Source of the DNA: Streptomyces sp. NBC_01233
Lineage (GTDB): Bacteria; Actinomycetota; Actinomycetes; Streptomycetales; Streptomycetaceae
Direction: 5' to 3'
DNA: 64,000 nucleotides
Assembly (NCBI RefSeq): GCF_035989305.1
Contig: NZ_CP108514.1
Span: 8,722,501-8,786,500 of the forward strand
Translations under genes and position numbers: made by a program
Notes under the pieces: model-generated
Told to the model about the DNA's origin: nothing
Databases searched by the model: none
What the model saw: only the letters and a program-made list of their open reading frames with translations
Shown: positions 1 to 10,819 of the stretch, in pieces
How the letters are laid out: every line of letters starts with the position of its first letter
Numbering within the stretch: the first letter of the stretch is position 1

Positions 1-317
1 TCCTGGACGGGGCCGGCGAATGGACCCGCTTCACCCGGGTGTTCCTCCCCGCCGCCAAGGGCGCCCTGGCCGTCGTCTGCATCACCAGCTTCATGGGTGC
101 CTGGGACGACTTCCTCTGGCCCCTGCTGGTCCTCACGAACAGCGACCACTACACCCTGCAGCTCGGCCTGAAGACCCTGGCCGGCGCCACCACCGTCAAC
201 GACCAGAGGCTCATCGCCGCCGGCGCGATGGCCGCCCTCCTGCCGATGATGCTGCTCTTCTTCGCCCTCCAGCGTTTCTTCTTCAAGGGCGTGGGTGAGG
301 GAGCAGTCAAGACCTGA
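1..317 (+). CDS. Carbohydrate ABC transporter permease (MalG type), C-terminal part only
   Basis: The reading frame is already open at the window edge and ends at a TGA at 315-317, so only the last ~105 residues are present. They begin with the conserved cytoplasmic EAA-type loop (LDGAGEWTRFTRVFLP), which docks on the ATPase, followed by two hydrophobic segments and the short basic tail FFFKGVGEGAVKT typical of inner-membrane sugar permeases. The next gene, 88 bp downstream on the same strand, is an alpha-mannosidase, so the transporter probably imports a mannose-containing oligosaccharide; that substrate is inference. No ATPase is seen, as is usual for Streptomyces sugar importers that share one. 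Confidence 0.9.
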   Translation, partial: LDGAGEWTRFTRVFLPAAKGALAVVCITSFMGAWDDFLWPLLVLTNSDHYTLQLGLKTLAGATTVNDQRLIAAGAMAALLPMMLLFFALQRFFFKGVGEGAVKT

Positions 318-404
318 GCCCGCCCGTCCACCGCCCGGCCCGTTCCACCGCCCCCGTACCGACCAGCCGTCCGTACCGACCACCCAGTCCCTGGAGCAGC
401 CGTC

Positions 405-3400
405 ATGCACGACGACCGCAGCATCACCGAGCACCGCCTCCGCCGGGTCCTGAAGGAGCGGATCAAGCCCGCCGTCCACTCCCGCCCGCTCCCGCTGACC
501 GTCGAGCGCTGGGAGGCCCCGGGGGAGCCCGTCCCCGTCGCCGAGGGCCTGGCGGCCTCGTACGAGCCCTGCGCGATCGGCGATCCGTGGGGCCCGGCCT
601 GGGGCACCACCTGGTTCAAGGTCACCGGCACCGTCCCGGCTGACTGGGCCGGCCGCACCGTCGAGGCCGTCCTCGACCTCGGCTTCGACCGGATGATGCC
701 CGGCTTCCAGTGCGAGGGCCTGGTCCACCGGGCCGACGGCGGCGAGATCAAGGCGCTCAACCCGTACAACGACTGGGTCCGCGTCGCCGACCGCGCCGAG
801 GGCGGCGAGCACGTCGAGTGGTACGTCGAGGCCGCCTCCAACCCGGTCCTGGTCGACCACGCGGTCACGTACGAGGGCGACCGGCTGACCAGCGGCGACC
901 AGCCGCTCTACCGGCTCGCCCGGATGGACCTCACCGTCTTCGAGACCGAGGTGTGGGAGCTGGTCCAGGACCTCGAGGTCCTCTACGACCTGATGATCCA
1001 GCTCGACACCCGGGACGCCCGGCGCCACGGGATCCTGCACGCCATCGGCTCCGCCCTGGACGCGGTGGACCTGACGGACGTGCCCGGCTCGGCGGCCGCC
1101 GCCCGCGCCGAGCTCGCCGGGGTGCTGGCCGCCCCGGCCGGCGCCTCCGCACACCGGATCAGCGCCGTCGGCCACGCCCACATCGACTCGGCCTGGCTGT
1201 GGCCGCTGCGCGAGACGGTGCGCAAGGTCTCGCGCACCGCCTCCAACATGGTCAGCCTGATGGACGAGCACCCCGAGTTCGTCTTCGCGATGTCGCAGGC
1301 CCAGCAGCTCGACTGGATCAAGACCTACCGGCCCGAGCTGTTCGAGCGGGTCAAGAAGAAGATCGCGGACGGGCAGTTCGTGCCGGTCGGCGGGATGTGG
1401 GTGGAGTCCGACACCAACATGGTCGGCGGCGAGGCCATGGCCCGGCAGTTCCTCTACGGCAAGAAGTTCTTCCTCGACGAGTTCGGCATCGAGACGAACA
1501 ACGTCTGGCTCCCCGACTCCTTCGGCTACACCGCCGCGATGCCGCAGATCGTCAAGCTCTCCGGCTCCCAGTGGTTCCTCACCCAGAAGATCTCCTGGTC
1601 CCAGGTCAACGCCTTCCCCCACCACACCTTCTGGTGGGAGGGCATCGACGGCACCCGCGTCTTCACGCACTTCCCGCCGGTCGACACCTACAACTCCGAC
1701 CTCGGCGGCGCCCAGCTGGCGCACGCCGCCCGCAACTACCGGGAGAAGGGCCGCGGTTCGCGGTCGCTGGCCCCCTTCGGCTGGGGTGACGGCGGGGGCG
1801 GCCCCACCCGCGAACACCTGGCCCGCGCCAAGCGCCAGCGGGACCTCGAAGGCTCCCCGAAGGTGCGGATCGAGCGCCCGGACGCCTTCTTCGAGAAGGC
1901 CCGCGCCGAGTACGAGGACGCGCCCGTCTGGGCGGGCGAGCTCTACCTGGAGCTGCACCGCGGCACCTACACCTCCCAGGCCAAGACCAAGCAGGGCAAC
2001 CGGCGCAGCGAATCACTGCTGCGCGAGGCCGAGTTGTGGGCGGCCACCGCCGCGGTCAGGGTGCCGGGCTACGGGTACCCGTACGAGGACCTGGAGCGGA
2101 TCTGGAAGACGGTGCTGCTGCACCAGTTCCACGACATCCTGCCGGGCTCCTCCATCGCCTGGGTGCACCGCGAGGCGCGGGAGACGTACGCGAAGCTGCG
2201 CGAGGAACTCCAGGGGATCACCCTCGCCGCGCAGCTGGCCCTCGCCGGGGAGGGCGGCGAGGAGCTGGTCTTCAACTGCGCCCCGCACGCCCGGCGGGGC
2301 GTTCCGGCGGGCGGGGCGGGCCGCCCGGCCGAGGCCGGGGAGCCGGTCACGGTGGAGGAGCGGCACGGCGGCGGGCACGTGCTGGCCAACGGCCGGCTGC
2401 TGGTGGAGATCGACGGCCGCGGGCTGATCGTCTCCGTCTACGACCTGGAGGCGCGGCGAGAGGCGGTCGCTCCGGGGGCCGCGGCGAACCTGCTGCAGAT
2501 CCACCCGGACTTCCCGAACATGTGGGACGCGTGGGACATCGACGCGTTCTACCGCAACCGGGTGACGGACCTGGTGGACGTGGACGTCCTGGACGTCGCC
2601 GAGAGCGGGCCGGTGTCCGCCACCGTCCGGGTCACGCGCTCCTTCGGCTCCTCCACCGCCGTCCAGTCGGTGACGCTGCGGGCCGGGGCCAAGACGGTGG
2701 ACGTCGTGACGGACGTGGACTGGCACGAGACGGAGAAGTTCCTCAAGGCAGCCTTCCCGCTGGACATCAAGGCCGAACGCACCGCCTCCGAGACGCAGTT
2801 CGGGCATGTCCACCGGGCCACCCACACCAACACCTCATGGGAGGCGGCCAAGTTCGAGATCTGCGCCCACCGCTGGATCCACGCCGAGGAACCCGGCTGG
2901 GGGGTCGCGCTGCTCAACGACTCCACGTACGGGCACGACGTCACCCGGGACGTGCGGCCCGACGGCGGCCAGACCACCACCGTCCGGCTCTCCCTGCTGC
3001 GGGCCCCCCGCTACCCCGACCCGGAGACCGACCAGGGCGCCCACACCCTGCGGTTCTCCCTCGCGCCCGGCGCGTCGATCGGGGACGCGGTCCGCGAGGG
3101 GCACGCGCTGAACCTGCCCGAGCGCACCGTGACCGGCGCGGGCCCGGTCGCCCCGCTGCTCGCCGTCGACGAGGACGCGGTGGTCGTGGAGGCGGTGAAA
3201 CTGGCCGAGGACCGCAGCGGTGACGTGGTCGTCCGCCTCTACGAGTCGCGCGGGGGCCGTGCGACGGCGGTCCTGACGGCGGACTTCCCCTTCTCGGCGG
3301 CGGTCGAGAGCGACCTGCTGGAACGCCCGCTGGCCGGCTCGGCGGTGGGCACGCCCACCCCGGCGGGTGCGGTCCCCCTGACCCTGCGCCCGTTCCAGAT

Positions 3401-3428
3401 CGTCACGGTCCGCCTGCACCGCGCCTGA
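405..3428 (+). CDS. Alpha-mannosidase, glycoside hydrolase family 38
   Basis: A 1007-residue protein of normal GH38 length that hydrolyses alpha-mannosides with retention of configuration; no signal peptide, so cytoplasmic. The zinc site is visible as GHAHIDSAWLWP with His257, His259 and Asp261, and the nucleophile motif WLPDSFGYT carries Asp371. A later conserved block reads LLHQFHDILPGSSI, and the C-terminal half is beta-sandwich-like. The ATG at 405 follows a GGAG at a reasonable distance. It lies directly downstream of a sugar ABC permease and is followed by a strong terminator, so it closes an uptake-and-degradation operon that starts outside the window. Confidence 0.95.
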   Translation: MHDDRSITEHRLRRVLKERIKPAVHSRPLPLTVERWEAPGEPVPVAEGLAASYEPCAIGDPWGPAWGTTWFKVTGTVPADWAGRTVEAVLDLGFDRMMPGFQCEGLVHRADGGEIKALNPYNDWVRVADRAEGGEHVEWYVEAASNPVLVDHAVTYEGDRLTSGDQPLYRLARMDLTVFETEVWELVQDLEVLYDLMIQLDTRDARRHGILHAIGSALDAVDLTDVPGSAAAARAELAGVLAAPAGASAHRISAVGHAHIDSAWLWPLRETVRKVSRTASNMVSLMDEHPEFVFAMSQAQQLDWIKTYRPELFERVKKKIADGQFVPVGGMWVESDTNMVGGEAMARQFLYGKKFFLDEFGIETNNVWLPDSFGYTAAMPQIVKLSGSQWFLTQKISWSQVNAFPHHTFWWEGIDGTRVFTHFPPVDTYNSDLGGAQLAHAARNYREKGRGSRSLAPFGWGDGGGGPTREHLARAKRQRDLEGSPKVRIERPDAFFEKARAEYEDAPVWAGELYLELHRGTYTSQAKTKQGNRRSESLLREAELWAATAAVRVPGYGYPYEDLERIWKTVLLHQFHDILPGSSIAWVHREARETYAKLREELQGITLAAQLALAGEGGEELVFNCAPHARRGVPAGGAGRPAEAGEPVTVEERHGGGHVLANGRLLVEIDGRGLIVSVYDLEARREAVAPGAAANLLQIHPDFPNMWDAWDIDAFYRNRVTDLVDVDVLDVAESGPVSATVRVTRSFGSSTAVQSVTLRAGAKTVDVVTDVDWHETEKFLKAAFPLDIKAERTASETQFGHVHRATHTNTSWEAAKFEICAHRWIHAEEPGWGVALLNDSTYGHDVTRDVRPDGGQTTTVRLSLLRAPRYPDPETDQGAHTLRFSLAPGASIGDAVREGHALNLPERTVTGAGPVAPLLAVDEDAVVVEAVKLAEDRSGDVVVRLYESRGGRATAVLTADFPFSAAVESDLLERPLAGSAVGTPTPAGAVPLTLRPFQIVTVRLHRA

Positions 3429-3432
3429 CCGC

Positions 3433-3482
3433 CGGGCGAGTGGGCCCCGGCCCGGACGTCAGGGCCGGGGCCCACCCGCCCG
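3433..3482 (+). terminator. Intrinsic terminator after the alpha-mannosidase gene
   Basis: A perfect 14-bp GC stem (3440-3453 with 3462-3475, loop of 8 nt) is extended by six further pairs (CGGGCG/CGCCCG) beyond one A-C mismatch. It starts 4 bp after the mannosidase stop codon. No T-run follows, as is common in Streptomyces terminators. Confidence 0.85.
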
Positions 3483-3717
3483 TACACTGCGCGGCTCGGC
3501 GCGCATCACCGTCGGCCACGAGCGCGGTACTCGAACGGGAGGCCGTTCACGATCAAGGAGTGGTCTTCGATCAACGGCCGACGCCGGCGGCCCGGCAGTC
3601 CGCCGGGCCCGGCCGCAGAGGCCTCGACGGCGTGAACTCCGCCACAGGTGCGGGAGGGTCCGGCCCTACGGGCCCGGGATGGCGGGGCAGTGGGCGGGCA
3701 TCTGGTTATGCACCTAG
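3483..3717. other. Intergenic stretch, no gene recognised
   Basis: Between the mannosidase terminator and the promoter of the flavoenzyme gene I see no convincing reading frame, repeat or RNA gene in these 235 bp. Confidence 0.5.
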
Positions 3718-5805
<2,088 letters not shown>

Positions 5806-5824
5806 GATCCGCCGGCCGAAGGGG

Positions 5825-5854
5825 ATTGTGGCGGTCCGGCCCGGCCGCCACAAT
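5825..5854 (+). terminator. Perfect 10-bp inverted repeat between the fadH-like and thioesterase genes
   Basis: ATTGTGGCGG (5825-5834) is exactly complementary to CCGCCACAAT (5845-5854) around a 10-nt loop, 20 bp after the upstream stop and 6 bp before the downstream GTG. It may be a terminator for the upstream gene or an operator for the downstream one. A GTG lying inside the left arm is in frame with the thioesterase but is a poor start for that reason. Confidence 0.6.
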
Positions 5855-5860
5855 TTCCCG

Positions 5861-6274
5861 GTGACGTTCTCAGCCGCAGACGCAGACAAGATCCTCGCCG
5901 ACAACTTCGCCCCCTGGGTGCTCGCCCTCGGACTGACCGTCCAGGAGACGGGCGAGCGGCACGCCGTGCTGCGCCTGCCCTGGTCCGGGGAGCTGGCCCG
6001 GGACGGCGGCGGCCTCTCGGGGCAGGCCATGATGGCCGCCGCCGACACGGCGACCGTGATCGCGATCTCCGCCGCCCGCGGCGGGTACGGGCCGATGACC
6101 ACCGTCCAGCAGTCGACGAGCTTCCAGCGGCCGGTGGTGGGGGCCGACGTGCTGATCCACGTCCGGGTCACCAAGCTCGGCAAGCGGATGGCCTTCGCCG
6201 ACATCACGCTCACCCCCGAGGGCTCGGACGAACCGGCCGCCACGGCCTCGACGGTCTACGCCCTGCTCGGCTGA
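5861..6274 (+). CDS. PaaI-family hotdog thioesterase
   Basis: 137 residues, the usual size for single-hotdog PaaI/YbgC-like acyl-CoA thioesterases. The core can be read in LRLPWSGELARDGGGLSGQAMMAAADTA, the helix that carries the Gly-Gly and the acidic catalytic residue in this family, followed by the strands VLIHVRVTKLGKRMAFADITL. Such enzymes hydrolyse aryl- or acyl-CoA thioesters in the cytoplasm. I place the start at the GTG at 5861; a GTG at 5828 would put the start inside a perfect inverted repeat. Its position after a dienoyl-CoA reductase fits acyl-CoA metabolism. Confidence 0.82.
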   Translation: MTFSAADADKILADNFAPWVLALGLTVQETGERHAVLRLPWSGELARDGGGLSGQAMMAAADTATVIAISAARGGYGPMTTVQQSTSFQRPVVGADVLIHVRVTKLGKRMAFADITLTPEGSDEPAATASTVYALLG

Positions 6275-6464
6275 TCCCCGGCGGGCGCTTGTCCACGAAG
6301 GCCGCCATCCCCTCCTTCTGGAGGCCGTCGCCGGTGTCCCGGTCGTCACCGCGGCCGAATTCTCCGCCGAGGCGCTCAGCAGCCGGGAGATCTCCGACGC
6401 CGTCGGCGGCGCGGCGCACTCCGGATCCTCCCGGCGGCTGGACTGAGCCGCCCCGGGGCGCCGT
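6275..6464. other. Gene-poor 190 bp with a possible enoyl-CoA hydratase tail
   Basis: On the minus strand, around 6280-6345, the translation contains LQKEGMAAFVDKRPPG, which resembles the C-terminal EGMxAFxEKRPP signature of enoyl-CoA hydratases. Nothing else of such a gene is recognisable. The plus strand holds a short open stretch ending at 6446 that I cannot identify. Confidence 0.35.
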
Positions 6465-7050
6465 TCAGCCGCGTTCCGCGGTGACCGGGTACGGGATGAA
6501 GGTGATGCTGTTCTCGTCGACGGCGAGGGTGCGGCCGAGCGGCGGGACCGCCCGCTGGGGGCAGTCGAGGCGCTCGCAGAGGCGGCAGCCCATGCCGATG
6601 GGCGTGGCCGCCGCCGTGTTGTCCAGGTCGAGCCCGTCGGAGTAGACGAGGCGGGACGCGTGCTGGATCTCGCAGCCGAGGCCGATGGCGAAGGTCTTGC
6701 CGGGCTCGCCCCAGCCGCCCCGGTGGCGGGTGACGGCGCGGGCGGTCCACAGGTGGCGCTGCCCGTCGGGCATGACCGCGACCTGGACGTGGATGCGGCC
6801 GGGCGCGGCGAAGGCCTCGTAGACGTTCCACAGCGGGCAGGTGCCGCCCGCCCGGGAGAAGTGGAAGCCCGTGGCGGACTGCCGCTTGGACATGTTCCCG
6901 GCCCGGTCCACGCGGACGAAGGAGAAGGGCACCCCGCGCAGCCTGGGTCGTTGCAGGGTGCTGAGGCGGTGGCAGACGGTTTCGTAGCCGAGGCCGAAGT
7001 GGTCGGTGAGCCGCTCGATGTCGTAGCGGAACTCCTCCGCGGCCGTGTGG
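6465..7050 (-). pseudogene. ScfR/RamB-type transcriptional regulator, 5'-truncated
   Basis: About 193 codons match the C-terminal ScfRs (short-chain fatty acid regulator) domain found in XRE-family regulators of acetate and glyoxylate metabolism: ETVCHRLSTLQRP, then GGTCPLWNVYEAF, and the cysteine motif GCRLCERLDCPQR. Intact relatives are about 470 residues, with an N-terminal helix-turn-helix and an IrrE-like metallopeptidase region. Here homology stops at AAEEFRYDIERL (about 7043) and upstream sequence on this strand turns into antisense of glyoxylate-enzyme scraps. Without its DNA-binding domain it cannot act as the usual regulator. Confidence 0.85.
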
Positions 7051-7051
7051 A

Positions 7052-7765
7052 CAGCGCGAGGTCGGCACCGGCTACTTCGACCTGGTCTCCACCCTGCGCG
7101 CGTACACCGAACTCCTCGTCCGTACCTGCCACAAGAGGGGCGCCCACGCCATCGGCGGCATGGCCGCCCACGTCCCCGGCAAGGACGCCGGGGCCAACGC
7201 CGCCGCCCTCGCCAAGGTCCGCCTCGACAAGGAGCGCGAGGCCGAGGACGGGTTTGACGGCTCATGGGCGGCCCACCCCGGACTCGTCCCCGTCTGCCGC
7301 GAGGTCTTCGACGGGGTGCTCGGCGCGCGGCCCCACCAGCTCGACCGGCTGCGCGAGGACGTCCACGTCACCGCCGCCGACCTGCTGTCGGTCCGGCGGA
7401 TCAGCGGCCCGCCCACCCCGGAGGGGATCCGCGCCAACACCGCCGTCGCGCTGAGGTACTTCGACGCCTGGCTGCGCGGCAGCGGAGCGGTCGCCCTGTA
7501 CGGCCTCATGGAGGACGCGGCGACCGCGGAGATCGCCCGGGTCCAGCTCTGGCAGTGGCTGCGGCACGGCACCGCCGACCGCGAGGGCGTGCGGGAGATC
7601 CTCGCCGCGGAGTGCGCCGCGCTCGCGAAGGAGCAGCCGGACGCCCTGGTCGCCGAGGCCGCCGCCGTCTTCGAGCGCACGGCGCTCGCGCGGGAGCTGC
7701 CGGCTTTCTTCACCCCGGACGCGTACGCGCGCCACCTGGTCCGTCACCCGCAGGCCCGCTCATGA
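7052..7765 (+). pseudogene. aceB: Isocitrate lyase scrap fused in frame to the C-terminal part of malate synthase
   Basis: Codons 7052-7093 read QREVGTGYFDLVST, which matches the near-C-terminal QREVGxGYFD block of actinobacterial isocitrate lyase. From 7094 the same frame becomes malate synthase A: RAYTELLVRTCHKRGAHAIGGMAA, then DKEREAEDGFDGSWAAHPGLVPV and a normal C-terminus at 7765. Roughly the first 310 residues of malate synthase, with the magnesium ligands and active-site arginine, are missing, so no activity is expected. The frame is closed by a stop at 7007 and has no obvious start or ribosome site. In intact relatives the regulator, aceA and aceB are neighbours, so these are remains of one locus. 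Confidence 0.85.
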
Positions 7766-7969
7766 GCACCGTTCCCGTCCCGGGCATCGGCGTCCCCGGA
7801 ATCGACACCGCAGTCGCCCCGGTCCCACCAGCGATCACCGGGACCCAGCCGTCCGCACCAGGACCCACCCGTCCCCGCCGGCACGGCGCCGCCGGCCGCC
7901 GTCGGCGCGCGCACGGGGTGGCGCTCTGGGATCGTGGATCACAGGGTGCAGTCACACCGAGGAGCCGAC
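7766..7969. other. Intergenic, no gene recognised
   Basis: These 204 bp contain no convincing coding frame. A CGAGGAG ribosome site for the next gene is at 7958-7964. Confidence 0.5.
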
Positions 7970-8419
7970 ATGTCCGGACAGTTCGAGGCGAGCGTCGAGA
8001 TCGACCGGCCCGTCGAGGAGGTCTTCGCCTACCTCGCCGACGGGCGCAACGACCCGGATTTCAGCCCGCGCGTCCAGGAGATCACCAGGACCCCGGACGG
8101 CCCCACGGCCCTCGGCACGGTCTTCCGCAGCACGGTCAAGGACGCCGGGATGAAGACCGCCCGCGAGTTCCGCATCGTCGGCTTCGAGCCGCCGCACCTG
8201 ATCCGCTGGACCGAGCAGAGCAAGAACCTCGTCACCGCCGAGGGCGGCTACGACCTCGAAGGCCTCCCCGGCGGCCGCACCCGGGTCCGGATCTTCAACA
8301 CCCTGCACGGCCACGGCCTCGGCAAGCTGCTCGTCGGCTTCGCGCTGAGCGCCGCGCGCAAGGACGCCCCCGATTTCGGCCGCCGTATCAAGGCTGCCGC
8401 GGAGGCGTCCCGCGCTTGA
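7970..8419 (+). CDS. SRPBCC-family (START-like) protein
   Basis: 149 residues with the Bet v1/START-like layout: an opening strand FEASVEIDRPVEEVFAYLADG, the central FRIVGFEPPHLIRWTEQS, and a C-terminal helix in which LGKLLVGFALSAARKDAPDFGRRIKAAAE would line the ligand cavity. These small cytoplasmic proteins bind hydrophobic ligands or act as polyketide cyclases or stress-linked carriers; the ligand here is unknown. The ATG at 7970 is 5 nt after GAGGAG, better than a GTG 36 bp upstream. It stands alone between a pseudogene and a convergent peptidase gene. Confidence 0.85.
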   Translation: MSGQFEASVEIDRPVEEVFAYLADGRNDPDFSPRVQEITRTPDGPTALGTVFRSTVKDAGMKTAREFRIVGFEPPHLIRWTEQSKNLVTAEGGYDLEGLPGGRTRVRIFNTLHGHGLGKLLVGFALSAARKDAPDFGRRIKAAAEASRA

Positions 8420-8472
8420 CCGTCCGGCCGACCTTCCGACCTTCCGTCCGGCCGACCGTCATCCGGACGGAG

Positions 8473-10044
8473 TCAGAACCGCCCGGGCCCGGCCGGGATC
8501 GGCAGCGGCTTCGACGGGGCCAGGGACCCGCGCTGCTCGGCAGCGCCCGCCGGGTTCTGGCAGGTCACGTCCTGGGCGGGCAGCTCGCCCGTGGTCAGGT
8601 ACGCGTGGACCGGCGCGTTGGCGCAGGAGGTGGGGTCGGCGAGGTACACCCCGTGGCCCTCACCGCCGGCCGCCAGCACCATCCGCGAGCCCTTGAGCGC
8701 GCGGTGCAGGCCCTGCCCGCTGACGAGCGGGGTCTGTGAGTCCCACTCGTTCTGCACGGTCAGGACATTCGCCTTCTTGTTCATCGGCGTGGCCGCCTCG
8801 ACCGGCCGGTCCCAGAAGGCGCACGGCACGATGTTGGACGCGAAGTCCCCGTACAGCGGGTACCTCGCCTTGTCCTTCGCAGCGTCCCGCTCGTACTGCT
8901 CCGTGTAGCGGGGCCAGCTGCCGGTGTCCCCGCACGCCACCGCCCAGAAGACGGCCGTGCCGTTGTCCGAGGCGGGTTCGGCCGCCGCGCCGGTCAGCAG
9001 CCGCTTCATCTCCGTCAGGGTCGTGCCCGCGGGCAGCGGCTTGGCCTCGGCCGCGGCCTTCAGGGCCACGACCACGGGAGTGGCCTGCGCGGGGTAGAAG
9101 AACAATGCGCGCGTGGAGCGGATCATGTCCCCGTCGACCTTCGTGCCTTCGAGGTCGATGGGCTCCTTGTCGGCGCGCGCCACCAGCCCCCAGAAGGTCT
9201 CGGACACGGCCTTCGGCGTGTCACCCAGCTGGTACTCCGCCGACCGCTGCGCCGCCCACTGGGTCCACCGCGCGAAGGCGGGCTCGGCCTCGGTGGCCCA
9301 GACCTGGATCATGCCGCGCCAGATCCGCTGCGGGTCCACACCGCTGTCGAGCACGAAGCGGTCCGTGCGGTCCGGGAACATCTGCGAGTACACCGCGCCG
9401 AGGTAGGTCCCGTACGAGTAGCCGAGGTACGAGAGTTTGCGCTCGCCCAGCACCGCACGGATCGTGTCCATGTCGCGTGCCGTGTTGCGGGTGGTGATGT
9501 GAGGAAGCACCGAACCGGCCTTCTCGCGGCACTTGTCGGCGACGGTGCGCGCCCACGTGACGTCGGAGCCGAAGGTCTCCGGACGGTAGGCCCGGGGGAA
9601 GCTCTGCTCGGCGTCGTTCAGTCCGCAGGTGATCGGGCTGCTGGCGCCGACACCACGCGGGTCGAAGCCGATGAGGTCGTACTGCTCGCGGACCTCCTTG
9701 GGCATCGCCTCGTTCATCATCAGCGGCAGGTCGAGCCCGGAACCGCCGGGGCCGCCGGGGTTCAGCAGCATGGCGCCGTGCCGCTTGGCCGGGTTCTCGC
9801 TCTTCATGCGGGATATGGCGAGGTCGATCGTGCGCCCGTCGGGACGCCGGTAGTCGAGCGGCACCTTGAGGGTGGCGCACTCGTACGAGGCCGGCAGCTC
9901 GGGGCTGCAGCGGTGCCAGGCGGGCTTCTGCCGCAGGTGGTCCGATGCCGGGGCGGCCGATGCCTGGGTCGCGGACAGCAGGGGCACGGTGGATGCGACG
10001 AGCCCGGCGGCGGCGAGCAGTGGTGCGAAGCGTTTCAGGCGCAC
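8473..10044 (-). CDS. Secreted alpha/beta-hydrolase, tripeptidyl aminopeptidase (TAP/S33) family
   Basis: 523 residues from a GTG preceded by GAGAGGAA. A Sec signal peptide (basic MRLKRF, hydrophobic core, ATQASAAPAS cleavage region) exports it. The oxyanion-hole block NPGGPGGSG and the nucleophile elbow GYSYG with Ser210 are intact. The C-terminal TAP-like domain holds NEWDSQTPLVSG and GEGHGVYL, which supply the likely Asp and His. Streptomyces TAP/Slp enzymes trim N-terminal tripeptides from secreted proteins and take part in mycelial protein processing. The gene appears monocistronic. Confidence 0.93.
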   Translation of the reverse strand: MRLKRFAPLLAAAGLVASTVPLLSATQASAAPASDHLRQKPAWHRCSPELPASYECATLKVPLDYRRPDGRTIDLAISRMKSENPAKRHGAMLLNPGGPGGSGLDLPLMMNEAMPKEVREQYDLIGFDPRGVGASSPITCGLNDAEQSFPRAYRPETFGSDVTWARTVADKCREKAGSVLPHITTRNTARDMDTIRAVLGERKLSYLGYSYGTYLGAVYSQMFPDRTDRFVLDSGVDPQRIWRGMIQVWATEAEPAFARWTQWAAQRSAEYQLGDTPKAVSETFWGLVARADKEPIDLEGTKVDGDMIRSTRALFFYPAQATPVVVALKAAAEAKPLPAGTTLTEMKRLLTGAAAEPASDNGTAVFWAVACGDTGSWPRYTEQYERDAAKDKARYPLYGDFASNIVPCAFWDRPVEAATPMNKKANVLTVQNEWDSQTPLVSGQGLHRALKGSRMVLAAGGEGHGVYLADPTSCANAPVHAYLTTGELPAQDVTCQNPAGAAEQRGSLAPSKPLPIPAGPGRF

Positions 10045-10186
10045 GAAGGCGGTTCCTCTCGGTGAAGTCGCTTACAGATCAACCTTGTTGTACGCGGAGA
10101 CCTGCCGAATCATCCCGAAGGGTCGTGCCTTGTGCTCCTCACGAATGAGCTGAAATCAGAACAACTGGCCGACACGCCGTGGTGGT

Positions 10187-10708
10187 TCAGGGACGGGCGG
10201 AGGGGGCGGCGTGCGCGGCGGGGTCGCCGTGCTCGGAAGGGCCGGCGTGCTCTGAGGGGCCGGCGTGCTCTGAGGGGCCGGCGTGCGTGTCGCCGGTCTC
10301 CAGGGACCCGCCGAGCCGGCCGCGCACCGCCGCCAGGGCATCCTCCGAACGGGCGGTGACGACCCACCGGTCCCCGACCAGATAGATGCCGCCGTAGTTC
10401 CGGGCCTCGGCCAGCCAGGAGCGCAGCCCCTTCTCGGCGGCGAAGGTGACCATCCGGTAAGGGCCGCCCTGCCCGGTCTCGCAGCCCCCTTGCCGCAGTT
10501 CGTCGGCCTCCACGCTCACTTCGGCGGTGCAGCCGATGGCCGTGGCGATCTCCTCGATCGAGGTCTGGTGCTCGGACGCCGGGGTGCGGTGCGCGGCCGC
10601 CTTCCCGGCGCCGCAGCCGCCGCACAGCAGAGCCGTGACGCACAGCGCGGCGAAGGCCGTGCGGGAACGGCCCGTCCGGCGGGTGCGGCGGTAGGTGGAC
10701 GGGGGCAT
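10187..10708 (-). CDS. Small exported (probable lipo-) protein with a HAGPSE repeat tail
   Basis: 173 residues. A basic start and hydrophobic stretch TAFAALCVTALLCGGCGAGK look like a lipoprotein signal, although the residues before the candidate lipid-bearing cysteine are not a textbook lipobox. The middle part (about 45-130) is unfamiliar; it ends in WVVTARSEDALAAVRGRLGG. The tail carries three perfect HAGPSE hexapeptides from an 18-bp DNA repeat, then a His/Ala/Pro-rich end, which would be surface exposed and flexible. It is encoded between the SCO0930-type lipoprotein and the TAP peptidase on the same strand. I do not recognise a function. Confidence 0.65.
   Translation of the reverse strand: MPPSTYRRTRRTGRSRTAFAALCVTALLCGGCGAGKAAAHRTPASEHQTSIEEIATAIGCTAEVSVEADELRQGGCETGQGGPYRMVTFAAEKGLRSWLAEARNYGGIYLVGDRWVVTARSEDALAAVRGRLGGSLETGDTHAGPSEHAGPSEHAGPSEHGDPAAHAAPSARP
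10228..10281. repeat. Three tandem 18-bp repeats inside the small lipoprotein gene
   Basis: Units at 10228-10245, 10246-10263 and 10264-10281; the last two are identical (CGTGCTCTGAGGGGCCGG) and the first differs at one base. Each encodes HAGPSE on the minus strand. A partial fourth unit follows. Copy number is likely to vary between strains. Confidence 0.9.
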
Positions 10709-10819
10709 GGCGACCTCACTGGCTGATCGGGACGGGGGTCGTGGTGCCCGGGAGGGGAGGGCCCGGGCACCACGCGTCGAGGGGGCAGGGGGGCTGCGCC
10801 GGGAGAGACCGGTCCGGTC

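Noticed and set aside
20..298. Overlapping long frames in shadow of the permease and the mannosidase
   Set aside because: High GC opens many frames; these are Arg/Pro-rich with no motifs and conflict with clearly homologous genes.
10228..10281. CRISPR-like array
   Set aside because: Units are contiguous 18-mers in a coding frame with no spacers.
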